A DNA stretch of 49,794 bases from an uncultured Clostridia bacterium (GCA_947176425.1 CAMWQV010000001.1:1-49794); one strand, 5' to 3'; positions 16,640 to 24,429 are shown, counted from the first letter of the stretch. The notes: a model not told the origin generated them from the letters alone. A program made the numbers and translations.

Positions 16640-16861
16640 TCAGGCCCGTCGCCGGTAGGCCGTCCGAGTCGTTCTCAGCTCCGGTCTGGCCTGGTGGGTG
16701 GCCCGCGCCAAGTACTCGGCGATAGCCTCATCGGTGATCCAGACCTTGCTACCGGGTTTCCGTTGTATGTAGGCCAGCCGACCAGCGGTGCGCTCAGCGT
16801 CCAATGTTGGCAATGACATCCCCAGCTTGGCTGCGGCTTCTTTACGGGTCATCAGTGTCAT
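16640..16861 (-). CDS. Excisionase/MerR-like helix-turn-helix protein
   Basis: 73 residues. The N-terminus (TRKEAAAKLGMSLPTLDAER) is a winged helix-turn-helix of the excisionase/helix_turn_helix_17 class, followed by a wing with VWITDEAIAEYLARAT. A second, closely similar copy lies at 24147-24359. It could be the phage excisionase or an early regulator. It is a leading gene of the early operon. Confidence 0.68.
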   Translation of the reverse strand: MTLMTRKEAAAKLGMSLPTLDAERTAGRLAYIQRKPGSKVWITDEAIAEYLARATHQARPELRTTRTAYRRRA

Positions 16862-16893
16862 GCAAATTACTCCTTGTCATTTGATTGCCCAGC

Positions 16894-17103
16894 CTAACAG
16901 CCCATCGCACTGGCCAATGCGTCCTCCGCCACACCCATGGATCTGAGTCGGAAGGCGATTGTAATGCAGTCATCATTCAAGATGTTCCAGTACAATGCAC
17001 CCCCCATTGAGTTGCGGAGCTTCACGGCCTGTTTCAGCTTTTCCAAGCCTTCATCCAGGGTCGTAAACTCAAAAATTTTGAAGTTCAATTCTTTGGAGCC
17101 CAT
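16894..17103 (-). CDS. Hypothetical small protein, first gene of the early operon
   Basis: 69 residues with a strong GGAGG about 8 nt upstream. Predicted helix-rich (EGLEKLKQAVKLRNS). No family recognised. Its start lies back-to-back with the small-RNA promoter at 17131-17160. Confidence 0.5.
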   Translation of the reverse strand: MGSKELNFKIFEFTTLDEGLEKLKQAVKLRNSMGGALYWNILNDDCITIAFRLRSMGVAEDALASAMGC

Positions 17104-17130
17104 GCTTATTCCTCCTTTCGGATTCTGTAC

Positions 17131-17235
17131 TTGTCAGCCACCAGGAGGATGTGATATAATCCAACTGTGACCTTTTGTTGGTTTTCATTGGGTCGCTGCC
17201 CTGTCAGGTGTCGTTACCACTTGACGGGGCTTTTT
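17131..17235 (+). ncRNA. Candidate small RNA, divergent to the early operon
   Basis: TTGTCA (17131-17136), an 18-bp spacer and TATAAT (17155-17160), then a rho-independent terminator at 17198-17235: stem GCCCTGTCA/TGACGGGGC with one G-U pair and five T. The predicted RNA is about 69 nt starting near 17167, with a small 5' hairpin (CCAAC/GTTGG, 17161-17181). No reading frame stands out. Downstream (17236-17357) there is only a GCCGCCC/GGGCGGC palindrome (17273-17288) followed by TTTCTTC. Confidence 0.6.
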
Positions 17236-17357
17236 GATGTCCTCATACTACGCTTGATACATCCCCTTCCCTGCCGCCCATGGGCGGCTTTCTTCATGCG
17301 CTGGACTTGGCTGTGGGCGTCTGGTCGAGGCTCTACAACTGGTCGGCCATCTCCGTG

Positions 17358-17386
17358 TTGCCCTTTCCACACCGATATGGTAAAAT
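17358..17386 (+). promoter_or_regulatory. Promoter of the plus-strand gene at 17444
   Basis: TTGCCC (17358-17363), 17 bp and TAAAAT (17381-17386). The spacer end reads ACCGATATGG; the promoter of the cargo gene at 29516 has ACCGATGTGG at the same place, suggesting a shared regulator or common origin. Confidence 0.5.
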
Positions 17387-17443
17387 TTTGACGTGGAAAG
17401 GGGGTGATGGCGTGAAAGTCCACTATAGAGAAGGGGTGTGCAT

Positions 17444-17713
17444 ATGAGCATTCGCTTGGAGTCGAGAAAGGTTGCTGATTATTTACTTAATAAAGCAACC
17501 AAATACGGAACCTTCAAGAATACTTACCCTTTGATGTACGACGAACTTGGGGAGGTAATAGGAATCTCACCCAATGACTGCCGTCTTTTCTGCGAATATC
17601 TGGAGAGCATCGGCTGCATAAAGCTGATCGATGTCCAGAATAACGACGAAATATTCCATGAACTCAAAGTGAATCCCGCTATAGTAGATTTCCTCGAAAA
17701 AGACCTTAGCTGA
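17444..17713 (+). CDS. Small winged-helix-like protein
   Basis: 89 residues from ATG at 17444 (AGAAGGGG 7 nt upstream; an in-frame GTG at 17438 is too close to it). The sequence (YDELGEVIGISPNDCRLFCEYLESIGCIKLI) reads like a winged helix-turn-helix DNA-binding domain of the Crp/IclR sort. It is transcribed opposite to the early operon from its own promoter. A possible terminator for its transcript is at 17912-17938. Probably a lysogeny-region regulator; unproven. Confidence 0.6.
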   Translation: MSIRLESRKVADYLLNKATKYGTFKNTYPLMYDELGEVIGISPNDCRLFCEYLESIGCIKLIDVQNNDEIFHELKVNPAIVDFLEKDLS

Positions 17714-17888
17714 TTTTGAACACTCGATAGAGTACCTTTGCAATCTCCGGCAGAGCCGCAATCTCTGCCGGAGTTGCGTTTTCATTAGCCGTCACGCGAT
17801 GCACAAATTGGACGAGATCATCCGTAACGGCCGCAAGCTGCTTGTCTGTCGGGCTGAACTCCGACCGAGGTTCACCTAATGCTCCCAT
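17706..17888 (-). CDS. Hypothetical small protein
   Basis: 60 residues from ATG at 17888 with GGAGGAGG about 9 nt upstream; earlier in-frame starts run into the HTH gene. It overlaps the end of the convergent gene at 17444-17713 by 8 nt. Mainly helical, no recognised family. Confidence 0.5.
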   Translation of the reverse strand: MGALGEPRSEFSPTDKQLAAVTDDLVQFVHRVTANENATPAEIAALPEIAKVLYRVFKIS

Positions 17889-17911
17889 AGCGTTCTCACC
17901 TCCTCCCCCGC

Positions 17912-17938
17912 GCCCTGCCTCATCAGGCGGGGCTTTTT
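17912..17938 (+). terminator. Rho-independent terminator (plus strand)
   Basis: Stem GCCCTGCCT/AGGCGGGGC, loop CATC, then five T. The only plus-strand gene that could use it is the one ending at 17713, whose transcript would run antisense through the 60-residue gene. Confidence 0.5.
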
Positions 17939-18174
17939 CACGCGCTGCTTTGGCCTGTATCGGATCCTGCCGGATATCCAAAAAGATCATTTGGTGTAGC
18001 ATCCAGAGCGAGTGCGATAGCCATGACATCAACGTCTTTGATGATTCGTCTGCCGGTCATTAATGCACTGAACTGCTTTTCAGAGAATCCAGCTTTAGCG
18101 GCAACTGCTCGCTGTTTTAGCCCCTTATCAGCGATGATGCGTTTGGTGTTTGCAACAATTAAAGATGTTCCCAT
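17938..18174 (-). CDS. Cro-like XRE-family helix-turn-helix regulator
   Basis: 78 residues with a single XRE helix-turn-helix (GLKQRAVAAKAGFSEKQFSA, then MTGRR) and a short tail. It is divergent from the CI-like gene, with well-formed promoters facing both ways between them. This is the classical Cro position. Confidence 0.78.
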   Translation of the reverse strand: MGTSLIVANTKRIIADKGLKQRAVAAKAGFSEKQFSALMTGRRIIKDVDVMAIALALDATPNDLFGYPAGSDTGQSSA

Positions 18175-18231
18175 TTTGTCACCTCCATTCTATTGGGTTC
18201 TCTGAGGTATATGAATCTTGAACACGATCAC

Positions 18232-18321
18232 AGTATAGTATATAATTCTTGTTCTGTCAAGACTTTTTTCTCAAATTCCTTGTACTTTTTTCTTGACGAA
18301 ATTGTATCTTTGTGCTTTAAT
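18232..18321. promoter_or_regulatory. Divergent lysogeny-control promoters
   Basis: Minus strand: TTGACA (18255-18260), 17 bp, TATACT (18232-18237), driving the Cro-like gene. Plus strand: TTGACG (18293-18298), 17 bp, TTTAAT (18316-18321), driving the CI-like gene. The region is AT-rich. No clear repeated operator could be picked out by eye. Confidence 0.65.
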
Positions 18322-18342
18322 TAGATTTAGGAGATGATTCTG

Positions 18343-18813
18343 ATGGCGATTGGGAAGAGAATTAAAGAAGCAAGGCTCAAAAAATCACTAACACAGGAAG
18401 AGCTTGCTAAAATAATCGGAGTGACTAAAGGCGCTATTGCCAACTATGAAAATAATACTAGTCACCCCAAAGAACCTGTCATGTATGCGCTTATTGATGC
18501 ACTCGGGGTTGATGCAAACTTTCTTTTTCAGGATTGTGTAAACATTTCACCAAAAGAAAAAGCCCCACTCTTTTCGAGTGAGGCAATGAAACTGGCAAAA
18601 GATTATGATGATCTGGATGAACACGGCCAGCGGATGCTCCGTCTGGTTGCAAACGAGGAAAAATCCCGTTACGCTGAACAGGCGCAGTCCAGCAAGGTTA
18701 TAAAGATTGCCGCCCGTGATGGACACTTTACAGAGATTCGCCTAACAGCTGATCAAATCAAGGGTTTGCAGGCATATATTGACCAGCTCCCCGAGCCTGG
18801 TGATGATTTATAA
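18343..18813 (+). CDS. CI-like XRE-family repressor
   Basis: 156 residues from ATG at 18343 (AGGAG about 9 nt upstream; the in-frame ATG at 18334 abuts it). The N-terminal XRE domain contains LTQEELAKIIGVTKGAIANY. The remainder has the DLDEHGQRML segment found in phage repressors paired with ImmA peptidases. It lacks a LexA-type S24 protease domain, so induction is likely through the adjacent ImmA peptidase. Confidence 0.82.
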   Translation: MAIGKRIKEARLKKSLTQEELAKIIGVTKGAIANYENNTSHPKEPVMYALIDALGVDANFLFQDCVNISPKEKAPLFSSEAMKLAKDYDDLDEHGQRMLRLVANEEKSRYAEQAQSSKVIKIAARDGHFTEIRLTADQIKGLQAYIDQLPEPGDDL

Positions 18814-19362
18814 CTTATTTTCTTCTATGTAGGCTGCGAACTGCCGGTACACCTCCCGCTCCAATGGTGAGGAAAGAAATTTATTCCTTTTGTATAGCAC
18901 CTCCATCCGGTCCGCCCGGAACTGCGCCGCCTTATGGCTGATGCCGCACAGCGCCGCAATCTGTTCTGATGTTTTAGCCCCGCAGCCCCACAGGACGCAG
19001 GCCGGGGCGAGCAGTCGGCTTGCAAATACATTTGCCGCCTGCTCTATCGGGCTATCGTTTTGGCTTGGTTCCCGATTGACTAATTTATACTTTCCTACAT
19101 GACCCAGCAAAATATGTCCTAATTCATGTGCCGCAGTAAACCGCTGACGCGGCAATTGTATTTTACTGGATACCATAATTATCGGTGCGTTCTCTACTAT
19201 AAGGCTCTTTCCGTCGTTTTCATCCGCCGGCACATAGAGTTTAATTGTAATGCCCAGCGTTTTGCAAATCCTCCCTATTTGTATCGGCAATTTTTTAATA
19301 TTTTGGTCAATCAGCAGCTTCCATGTTGCGTCTCTTGCATTTTGATAGTCTATAAAGCGCAT
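18808..19362 (-). CDS. immA: ImmA/IrrE-type metallopeptidase
   Basis: 184 residues with the zinc-protease motif HELGH in RFTAAHELGHILLGH, and a downstream Glu/Asn (PIEQAANVFASRLL) typical of the M78 family. ImmA cleaves or inactivates the paired XRE repressor to induce the prophage. It lies convergent to the CI-like gene, overlapping it by 6 nt, an unusual arrangement since the two are normally co-directional. Confidence 0.85.
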   Translation of the reverse strand: MRFIDYQNARDATWKLLIDQNIKKLPIQIGRICKTLGITIKLYVPADENDGKSLIVENAPIIMVSSKIQLPRQRFTAAHELGHILLGHVGKYKLVNREPSQNDSPIEQAANVFASRLLAPACVLWGCGAKTSEQIAALCGISHKAAQFRADRMEVLYKRNKFLSSPLEREVYRQFAAYIEENKL

Positions 19363-19498
19363 AGCAAAACACCTCCACAGAAGATTGTAGAGGTGCGCTC
19401 CTTGAATGTCTGCAAGTAAATGTTGGTATCTTAGTACGATTCTAAGTGGCGAGATTTATTACAATCAAGTTTGTTGCCTTGAATCCAATACTATGTAT

Positions 19499-19543
19499 TT
19501 GCACATAACGGATTATAGCATACTATCCTGTCGAAAAGACAGG
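19499..19543 (+). promoter_or_regulatory. Promoter and leader hairpin of the MORN lipoprotein gene
   Basis: TTGCAC (19499-19504), 16 bp, TACTAT (19521-19526), followed at once by a CCTGTC-GAAAA-GACAGG hairpin (19527-19543) in the predicted 5' end. The rest of the gap between 19363 and 19596 shows no gene. Confidence 0.4.
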
Positions 19544-19596
19544 GAATCAAGTAATTCTTAGCACATTATTGAAACCTTTGATAGGGGGAATGAAAA

Positions 19597-20589
19597 GTGA
19601 GGAAATTAGCAATTATCTTAGTTTGCATATTGCTCCTTGCCGGATGCAACAATAATGAGGGGAGCAACAGTGTACTGCAGGATGAGCCTTCCACCAGCGT
19701 ATCAAATGTTCCGGGGAATTATGACGGAGAACTTACACTCGATTTTTCGTTTGGGACACGCACTGGTGTTTATTCTGGTGAGATTGATGATAACGGACTT
19801 CCAAATGGTCAAGGCAAATTTACATCCGAAAACTCAACTGGCGAAACTTGGACATATGAGGGAGACTGGGTTGCTGGGCATTGGGAAGGGAATGGTATAG
19901 CTAATTGGGCAAGTGGACAGAGATATACTGGAACATTCTCAAACGATGTACAAGTGGGAGATGGGCGGTTAGATTACCCTGATGGATCATATTTTGAAGG
20001 AACATTTACAGATAATTCAAATGCAACTGGGTTCGTTTATGAGAAAAATTGTCGTTTTTACGCTAAAATAATCGATGACACACTTGTTATTGGAGGGGTA
20101 TGGGGAACAGGTGAATTTGGTGAAGCGTCAGATACTGAGTCTGGGAGCCAGTCCACTTTTGACATGAATCATTACATAGAAATGGTTCGTGAATTTCACA
20201 CTCATGTAGCCACCAACACGCTTGCCCTTGGGAGCATGGGAGTTTGGGAAACAGAGTTTTTAGAAAACCTTGGTCGTACATCAGATGACATGATCGAGAA
20301 AGCATATGATTGGTTAGAGAAAAGTTCAGATTATACAAAAGACGGGGTAATGGCGGAGGATCAAGCTATCATTGACTGTTTTTCGGCTATTGTAACAGCA
20401 ACGACCAGTGATGAGGTTGATGATCTGTTCCTTCTGGTGAAGACCGAATATGATTGTTATGTCTCCCTTTATTCAACGGTAACGGAAATACCATTCTCAG
20501 TTTCTGCCTTTGGACGCGAGATACTGGATAATCTTAATGCTCTAAACGATAGTCTGACTGCTCTAAATGATTATTTTGGGCTTGGCTAA
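19597..20589 (+). CDS. Lipoprotein with MORN repeats (lysogenic cargo)
   Basis: 330 residues from GTG. The signal peptide ends in a lipobox (LLAGC, Cys at about 17), so the protein is membrane-anchored outside the cell. Residues about 55-150 contain MORN-type repeats (YSGEIDDNGLPNGQGKF, YEGDWVAGHWEGNG, YTGTF, YFEGTF). The C-terminal half is helical without a known domain. The DNA is AT-rich relative to the replication genes, and the gene lies between repressor and integrase, the usual place for lysogenic conversion genes. Confidence 0.75.
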   Translation: MRKLAIILVCILLLAGCNNNEGSNSVLQDEPSTSVSNVPGNYDGELTLDFSFGTRTGVYSGEIDDNGLPNGQGKFTSENSTGETWTYEGDWVAGHWEGNGIANWASGQRYTGTFSNDVQVGDGRLDYPDGSYFEGTFTDNSNATGFVYEKNCRFYAKIIDDTLVIGGVWGTGEFGEASDTESGSQSTFDMNHYIEMVREFHTHVATNTLALGSMGVWETEFLENLGRTSDDMIEKAYDWLEKSSDYTKDGVMAEDQAIIDCFSAIVTATTSDEVDDLFLLVKTEYDCYVSLYSTVTEIPFSVSAFGREILDNLNALNDSLTALNDYFGLG

Positions 20590-20612
20590 GGAGTCCAAAT
20601 AGGAGGTGCCGA

Positions 20613-20828
20613 ATGTCGCCACGAAAAAAATTTGCAGAAGTCACTGAGCGAATTGGCGTCATATATGCCCGATACTCCTCCCACAATCAAAAAGAGGAAA
20701 GTATAGAGCAGCAGGTCGAGGAATGTATGGCCTTCGCCTCACTTAACCACATCAAGATTATTCAGGTCTACTCTGACAAGGACCTCTTCGGCAAGACCGG
20801 CAATCGGTCTCAATTTCAAAGGAGATAG
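20613..20828 (+). pseudogene. Truncated serine recombinase (N-terminal fragment)
   Basis: 71 residues matching the start of a large serine recombinase/resolvase: VIYARYSSHNQKEESIEQQV, then a DKDLFGKTGNRSQFQR stretch. The catalytic Ser is in ARYSS. The frame stops right after FQRR, so most of the catalytic domain and all of the DNA-binding part are missing. The AGGAG just before its stop doubles as the ribosome binding site of the next gene. A remnant of an earlier integration module. Confidence 0.75.
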
Positions 20829-20835
20829 AATCTTT

Positions 20836-21573
20836 ATGCTGGATGGTAAGTTAGAATCATTTTTTAGTATTGGCGGGTTTGTGGTAGGTATATTAGGTAT
20901 TGTATTAGCTGTAGTTTTTTATTTGAAAGGGAAAAGCAAAAAAATACTAGCATACCGGATAAACTCAAATCATCAAATTAGATCATACCTTTCTGAAACT
21001 GTACCTGAACTCAAGATATTATTTAATAATAAACCCATTAGTGAGTTGACGCGCACAACCATTACATTTACTAACTCTGGAAATCAAACAATAACTTCTA
21101 ATGATTTTGCTGAACAGGGAAAATTAGTCATAAAGGCCTCTAAGTGTTTTCTTGACAATGAGGCCAATTTCTGGATCAACAAAGATAATAAAAATTCAGC
21201 AGTGTCTATTAAATTATTAGGAGAGAATTTATTATGGGTTTATTTCGATTTTTTAAAGGAAAAAGAGTCCGTTAAGGTGACTTTTTATCATGAAGGAAAT
21301 ATAGATATTTTAGGAGACCTCAAATCTGGAAAAATTTTGGAAAAGATGAATACTGAAGATATAATAATTTCGTTTTATTCGATATTAATTGCGATAATTA
21401 TCGTTTGCTTTGCATTATATTGGCTTTTTTCTCGTCTGTTCCCGATTGAAGGTTTTCAGTTTGCGCTCTCTGTGGTTATTGTTTCTGTATTTGTAGTGTG
21501 TTTAATATATCCTCTTATTTATTTTATTCGGTGGCTATTAAGTAAAATAACTTCAATATTCTCTCGAAAGTAG
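20836..21573 (+). CDS. Membrane protein with extracytoplasmic beta-rich domain (lysogenic cargo)
   Basis: 245 residues, AT-rich. An N-terminal transmembrane helix (about residues 10-32) precedes a domain of about 130 residues containing LTRTTITFTNSGNQTI. Two C-terminal membrane helices follow (about 180-200 and 210-235). Proteins with this plan occur widely in Firmicutes accessory regions without assigned function. Its place between repressor and integrase fits superinfection exclusion or defence, which is inference. Confidence 0.65.
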   Translation: MLDGKLESFFSIGGFVVGILGIVLAVVFYLKGKSKKILAYRINSNHQIRSYLSETVPELKILFNNKPISELTRTTITFTNSGNQTITSNDFAEQGKLVIKASKCFLDNEANFWINKDNKNSAVSIKLLGENLLWVYFDFLKEKESVKVTFYHEGNIDILGDLKSGKILEKMNTEDIIISFYSILIAIIIVCFALYWLFSRLFPIEGFQFALSVVIVSVFVVCLIYPLIYFIRWLLSKITSIFSRK

Positions 21574-21596
21574 CTATTTAAAAATGAGGTACAATT

Positions 21597-22793
21597 ATGG
21601 CTCGACCGAAAAAACCGACCTATGGATTTGTCGCAAGCCGAGGCGAGTACAGAAAGCGGATCAAGGGGCCGGATGGACGGCGAATCTCTCTCTATGCCAA
21701 GACGCCGGAGGAGCTGACAGAGAAGATTGCCGCTGTCCAGCGGGAGATTGAGGAGGACACCTACCACCGGGAGAACCCCACCGTGGAGGAGTATGCCACC
21801 AAGTGGCTAACCATGCACGGCTCCCATGTCCGCACAACCACCCTTGTGGACTACACCTCCAAGGTGAAGATCTATATCATCGAGCCGCTGGGGAAAAAGT
21901 ACATGGCCGAGGTCACCCCGGACGATGTGAAGATGGCCATCGGTAAGGCCGCAGCGCAGTCAGCCTCGATTTACCGGGGCGTGCAGATGCTCTACAAGAT
22001 GATCTTCAGCTCGGCGCTGGAGAGCCATATCATAGACGAGTCGCCGTGCAAGAACCTCAACCCCAAAGGCGGCAAAACCCCGAAGGAAAAGAAGGCCCTC
22101 ACCGATGAGCAGGTCACCACCCTTTTGGACGCGGTTCGGGGGCTGCCGCCTTACCCATTTATCATGCTGTGCCTTTACTCTGGCCTGCGCCGGGAGGAAG
22201 CTCTTGCCCTCCAATGGGACAGCGTCTTCTTGGACGGGGATGCGCCGCACGTCGTCGTCTGCCGAGCTTGGCACACAGAGCACAACCGGCCGGTGATCCT
22301 GACCGACCTTAAGACAAAGGCTGCCAAGCGAACAATCCCCATCCCGCCCCAGCTGGTGGAGTGCTTGAAGGATGTCAAGGAGAAGTCCACCTCAGACTTC
22401 GTGATTGCCAACCGGGACGGTGCCGCTTTGTCGGACACACAGTGGCGCCGGGTGTGGGGGTATGTGCGAACTCGCACCGTCAGGGAGCGGACGTACTACC
22501 GCTATGTCAACGGCCAGAAGATCCCGCACACCGTGACACCTGTCTTGGGGGAGCGGGCAGCCCACAACAGCGATGTGGTGTACAGCATTGACTTCGAGGT
22601 GACGCCCCACCAGCTGCGGCATACCTATATCACGAACCTGCTCCTGGCTGGCGTCGATGTCAAGACGGTGCAAGTGCTGGCTGGCCATGAGCACGCCAAG
22701 ATCACGCTGGACATCTACGCACACCTGACCTACAACCAGCCGAAGGATCTGATCTCGAAGGTCAACCAGGCATTTGCGAACAATCCAAAATAG
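21597..22793 (+). CDS. int: Tyrosine recombinase phage integrase
   Basis: 398 residues. An AP2-like arm-binding N-terminal region (GEYRKRIKGPDGRRISLYAK) is followed by a SAM-like core-binding domain (about 60-160) and the catalytic domain. Catalytic residues are visible: Arg in SGLRREEAL, HQLRHTY, GHEHAKITLDIYAHL with the nucleophilic Tyr. It sits next to attP, whose arms carry paired GGGGTGCAT sites, and should insert the phage at the 3' end of rpsI. Confidence 0.95.
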   Translation: MARPKKPTYGFVASRGEYRKRIKGPDGRRISLYAKTPEELTEKIAAVQREIEEDTYHRENPTVEEYATKWLTMHGSHVRTTTLVDYTSKVKIYIIEPLGKKYMAEVTPDDVKMAIGKAAAQSASIYRGVQMLYKMIFSSALESHIIDESPCKNLNPKGGKTPKEKKALTDEQVTTLLDAVRGLPPYPFIMLCLYSGLRREEALALQWDSVFLDGDAPHVVVCRAWHTEHNRPVILTDLKTKAAKRTIPIPPQLVECLKDVKEKSTSDFVIANRDGAALSDTQWRRVWGYVRTRTVRERTYYRYVNGQKIPHTVTPVLGERAAHNSDVVYSIDFEVTPHQLRHTYITNLLLAGVDVKTVQVLAGHEHAKITLDIYAHLTYNQPKDLISKVNQAFANNPK

Positions 22794-22802
22794 CAGTTTT
22801 TA

Positions 22803-23085
22803 GGGTGCATACCGGGGTGCATTCCTAAAGCAAACCCGCAAAACACTTGAAAATAGGCGGTTTTTCTGGACAAAGCGCAAGAAGTACGGCCTCAAAGCCG
22901 CCCGTCGTGCGCCTCAGTTCTCCAAGCGTTGATATTCCTGCAAAACCCCGGAGCCGCAACGGTTCCGGGGTTTTTTCATGTAGCAAAGTCTGACAAAATG
23001 GAGCCAAGAAAAACAAAAATAATTGGGGTGCATCCGGGGTGCATTGGCCTTAAAACTGAGTTTTGGGGTGCATAGATGGGTGCAT
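22803..23085. other. attP: attP site carrying the 3' end of rpsI
   Basis: The core (22876-22932) encodes RKKYGLKAARRAPQFSKR then TGA, the conserved C-terminus of ribosomal protein S9, followed by a terminator (22946-22976). Left arm: GGGTGCAT at 22803 and GGGGTGCAT at 22814. Right arms: GGGGTGCAT at 23025 and 23036, and again at 23065 with GGGTGCAT at 23078. Pair members lie about one helical turn apart. Integration would replace the end of host rpsI with the phage copy, keeping S9 intact. Arms on both sides mark a complete attP. Confidence 0.82.
22946..22976 (+). terminator. Terminator carried with the rpsI end
   Basis: Stem CCCCGGAGCC/GGTTCCGGGG, loop GCAAC, then six T. It would serve as the rpsI terminator after integration. 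Confidence 0.8.
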
Positions 23086-23220
23086 TCAGGCTCCCAGTTT
23101 TTAACAAATTCAGCAGGTCTCCCGTGCTATACTCCGGCCATAAGGAGAGCGGCTTGATTAGGATTCAATGTCCATCGGGCTTGGCGGGCCTGGATGGGCG
23201 CGGGGGCTGTATATGGACAG

Positions 23221-23252
23221 AAAAGCAGAGAGGCCCGGCACGGCCTCCCTGC
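23221..23252 (-). terminator. Minus-strand terminator after the Rha gene
   Basis: On the minus strand GCAGGGAGGCC pairs with GGCCTCTCTGC across a 6-nt loop and is followed by TTTT. A second hairpin, CCCCGGAC/GTCCGGGG, lies at 23282-23305. Together they separate the minus-strand transcripts from attP. Confidence 0.6.
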
Positions 23253-23314
23253 TCCAATAGAATATGCCCCTGCTCTCCCCTCCCCGGACGCTCAAGTGTC
23301 CGGGGCTTCTTCGG

Positions 23315-23857
23315 TCACTGCAATGCCGGGCGGTCGAACAAGCTCATTTGCCCAGGTATCTGCTTGGCAAGCGTGGATGGGACGGGAAAGCCCACAGCAG
23401 AATATGTCTCTTTAATCATGCCGCACACATCCTGCGGGGTGCTTCCAGCGTCCAGCATGGCCCGGCGGGTAACGGAAATCAACCGGGCAAGGCCGCTCAG
23501 GGATACACCCTCCGGAAGCGTGAGCCGCTGAGGTGTGGTCAGTTCCTTTCGCATTTCCTCAAAGGCGGTCACATAGGCCGCCGTGAACAACACGCCCTTC
23601 TTTCCCGTCATCTTGTTGGCAATCATGTCGCAGCCCTTTTTGGTGATGAGGAAGTTGGGGTATGTCCGGTTTTGACCATCGGTATAGGTACTCTCAATGA
23701 AAAAATCGATCTGGGCGATTTCGCCCTGGTCTAAATATTCGCAGTAAGAGCGAATAGTTTTCAACAATGCGTTGTGCTCTCGCTCCACCATCACAGCCAC
23801 ATCCCGGCTGTCAATAACCTTCTTGCCATGGAAGTTGTAAGCTTTCAGTTCGTTCAT
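23315..23857 (-). CDS. Rha-family phage regulatory protein
   Basis: 180 residues from ATG at 23857 (AAAGGGAG about 7 nt upstream). The N-terminal half matches the pRha pattern: VIDSRDVAVMVEREHNALLK, then YPNFLITKKGCDMIA and FTAAYVTAFEEM. The C-terminal half carries a conserved helical accessory domain. Rha proteins act as antirepressor-like or superinfection-associated regulators. Confidence 0.85.
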   Translation of the reverse strand: MNELKAYNFHGKKVIDSRDVAVMVEREHNALLKTIRSYCEYLDQGEIAQIDFFIESTYTDGQNRTYPNFLITKKGCDMIANKMTGKKGVLFTAAYVTAFEEMRKELTTPQRLTLPEGVSLSGLARLISVTRRAMLDAGSTPQDVCGMIKETYSAVGFPVPSTLAKQIPGQMSLFDRPALQ

Positions 23858-24146
23858 GTTCACACTCCCTTTCAATATCAGTTCCAGTTGTTCAGAATAC
23901 CCCGCGCTTCTGTCGTCTCGGGTTGACCGCCACCGCTTTATAAGAAACTTGGTGCGCCGAATGCGTCACTTCTCCATTCCGTGGATACTCAGTCTGGTTA
24001 TTCAGTTGTCGGTACTTGCGCAAATACATAGCCTTGGCGCCAGGGCTTTTATTTATTTTGTTATTTTCGCTTTTTGTATTCTTTAGGTAGGAGGGTTTCC
24101 CCTCCTACCCTTATTCGATCAGATTGCTAATTTCGTATCATGTTAC

Positions 24147-24359
24147 TTAGGCCCACCGCCGCCGGTAAGCCTTGATTTCTGGTCTGGCCTGGCGGGTAGC
24201 CCGCGCCAGGTACTCGGCGATGGCCTCATCGGTGATCCAGACCTTGCAACTGGGTTTCCGCTGTATGTAGGCCAGTCGGCCGGCGCTCCGCTCCTGATCC
24301 AGCAGGTCAACGGATATTCCCAGCTTTGCCGCTGCCTCTTTACGGGTCATCAGCGTCAT
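24147..24359 (-). CDS. Excisionase/MerR-like helix-turn-helix protein (second copy)
   Basis: 70 residues, near-identical in layout to the protein at 16640-16861 (TRKEAAAKLGISVDLLDQER, then CKVWITDEAIAEYLARAT). Its leader contains the 62-bp block shared with the 43.9-kb locus, including a hairpin just before the ribosome binding site AAGGAGG. One of the two copies may be the phage excisionase, this one being nearer to attP. Confidence 0.68.
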   Translation of the reverse strand: MTLMTRKEAAAKLGISVDLLDQERSAGRLAYIQRKPSCKVWITDEAIAEYLARATRQARPEIKAYRRRWA

Positions 24360-24367
24360 TTGAAATT

Positions 24368-24429
24368 CCTCCTTGAAAATCCAAGGAAGGTCTGATAGAA
24401 TGGATTTATCAAACCTCCTTGGTTTGGTG
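24368..24429. repeat. 62-bp promoter/leader block, copy A
   Basis: Matches 43872-43933 at 57 of 62 positions by eye. On the plus strand it is a promoter and RNA 5' end. On the minus strand it is a hairpin leader (CCAAGGAGG...CCTTCCTTGG with inner TGATA/TATCA) before an AAGGAGG binding site. Confidence 0.7.

Noticed and set aside
23128..23310. Possible plus-strand small RNA (extended -10 TGCTATACT, hairpin at 23282)
   Set aside because: No -35 box, weak T tract, and the hairpins are better explained as minus-strand terminators.
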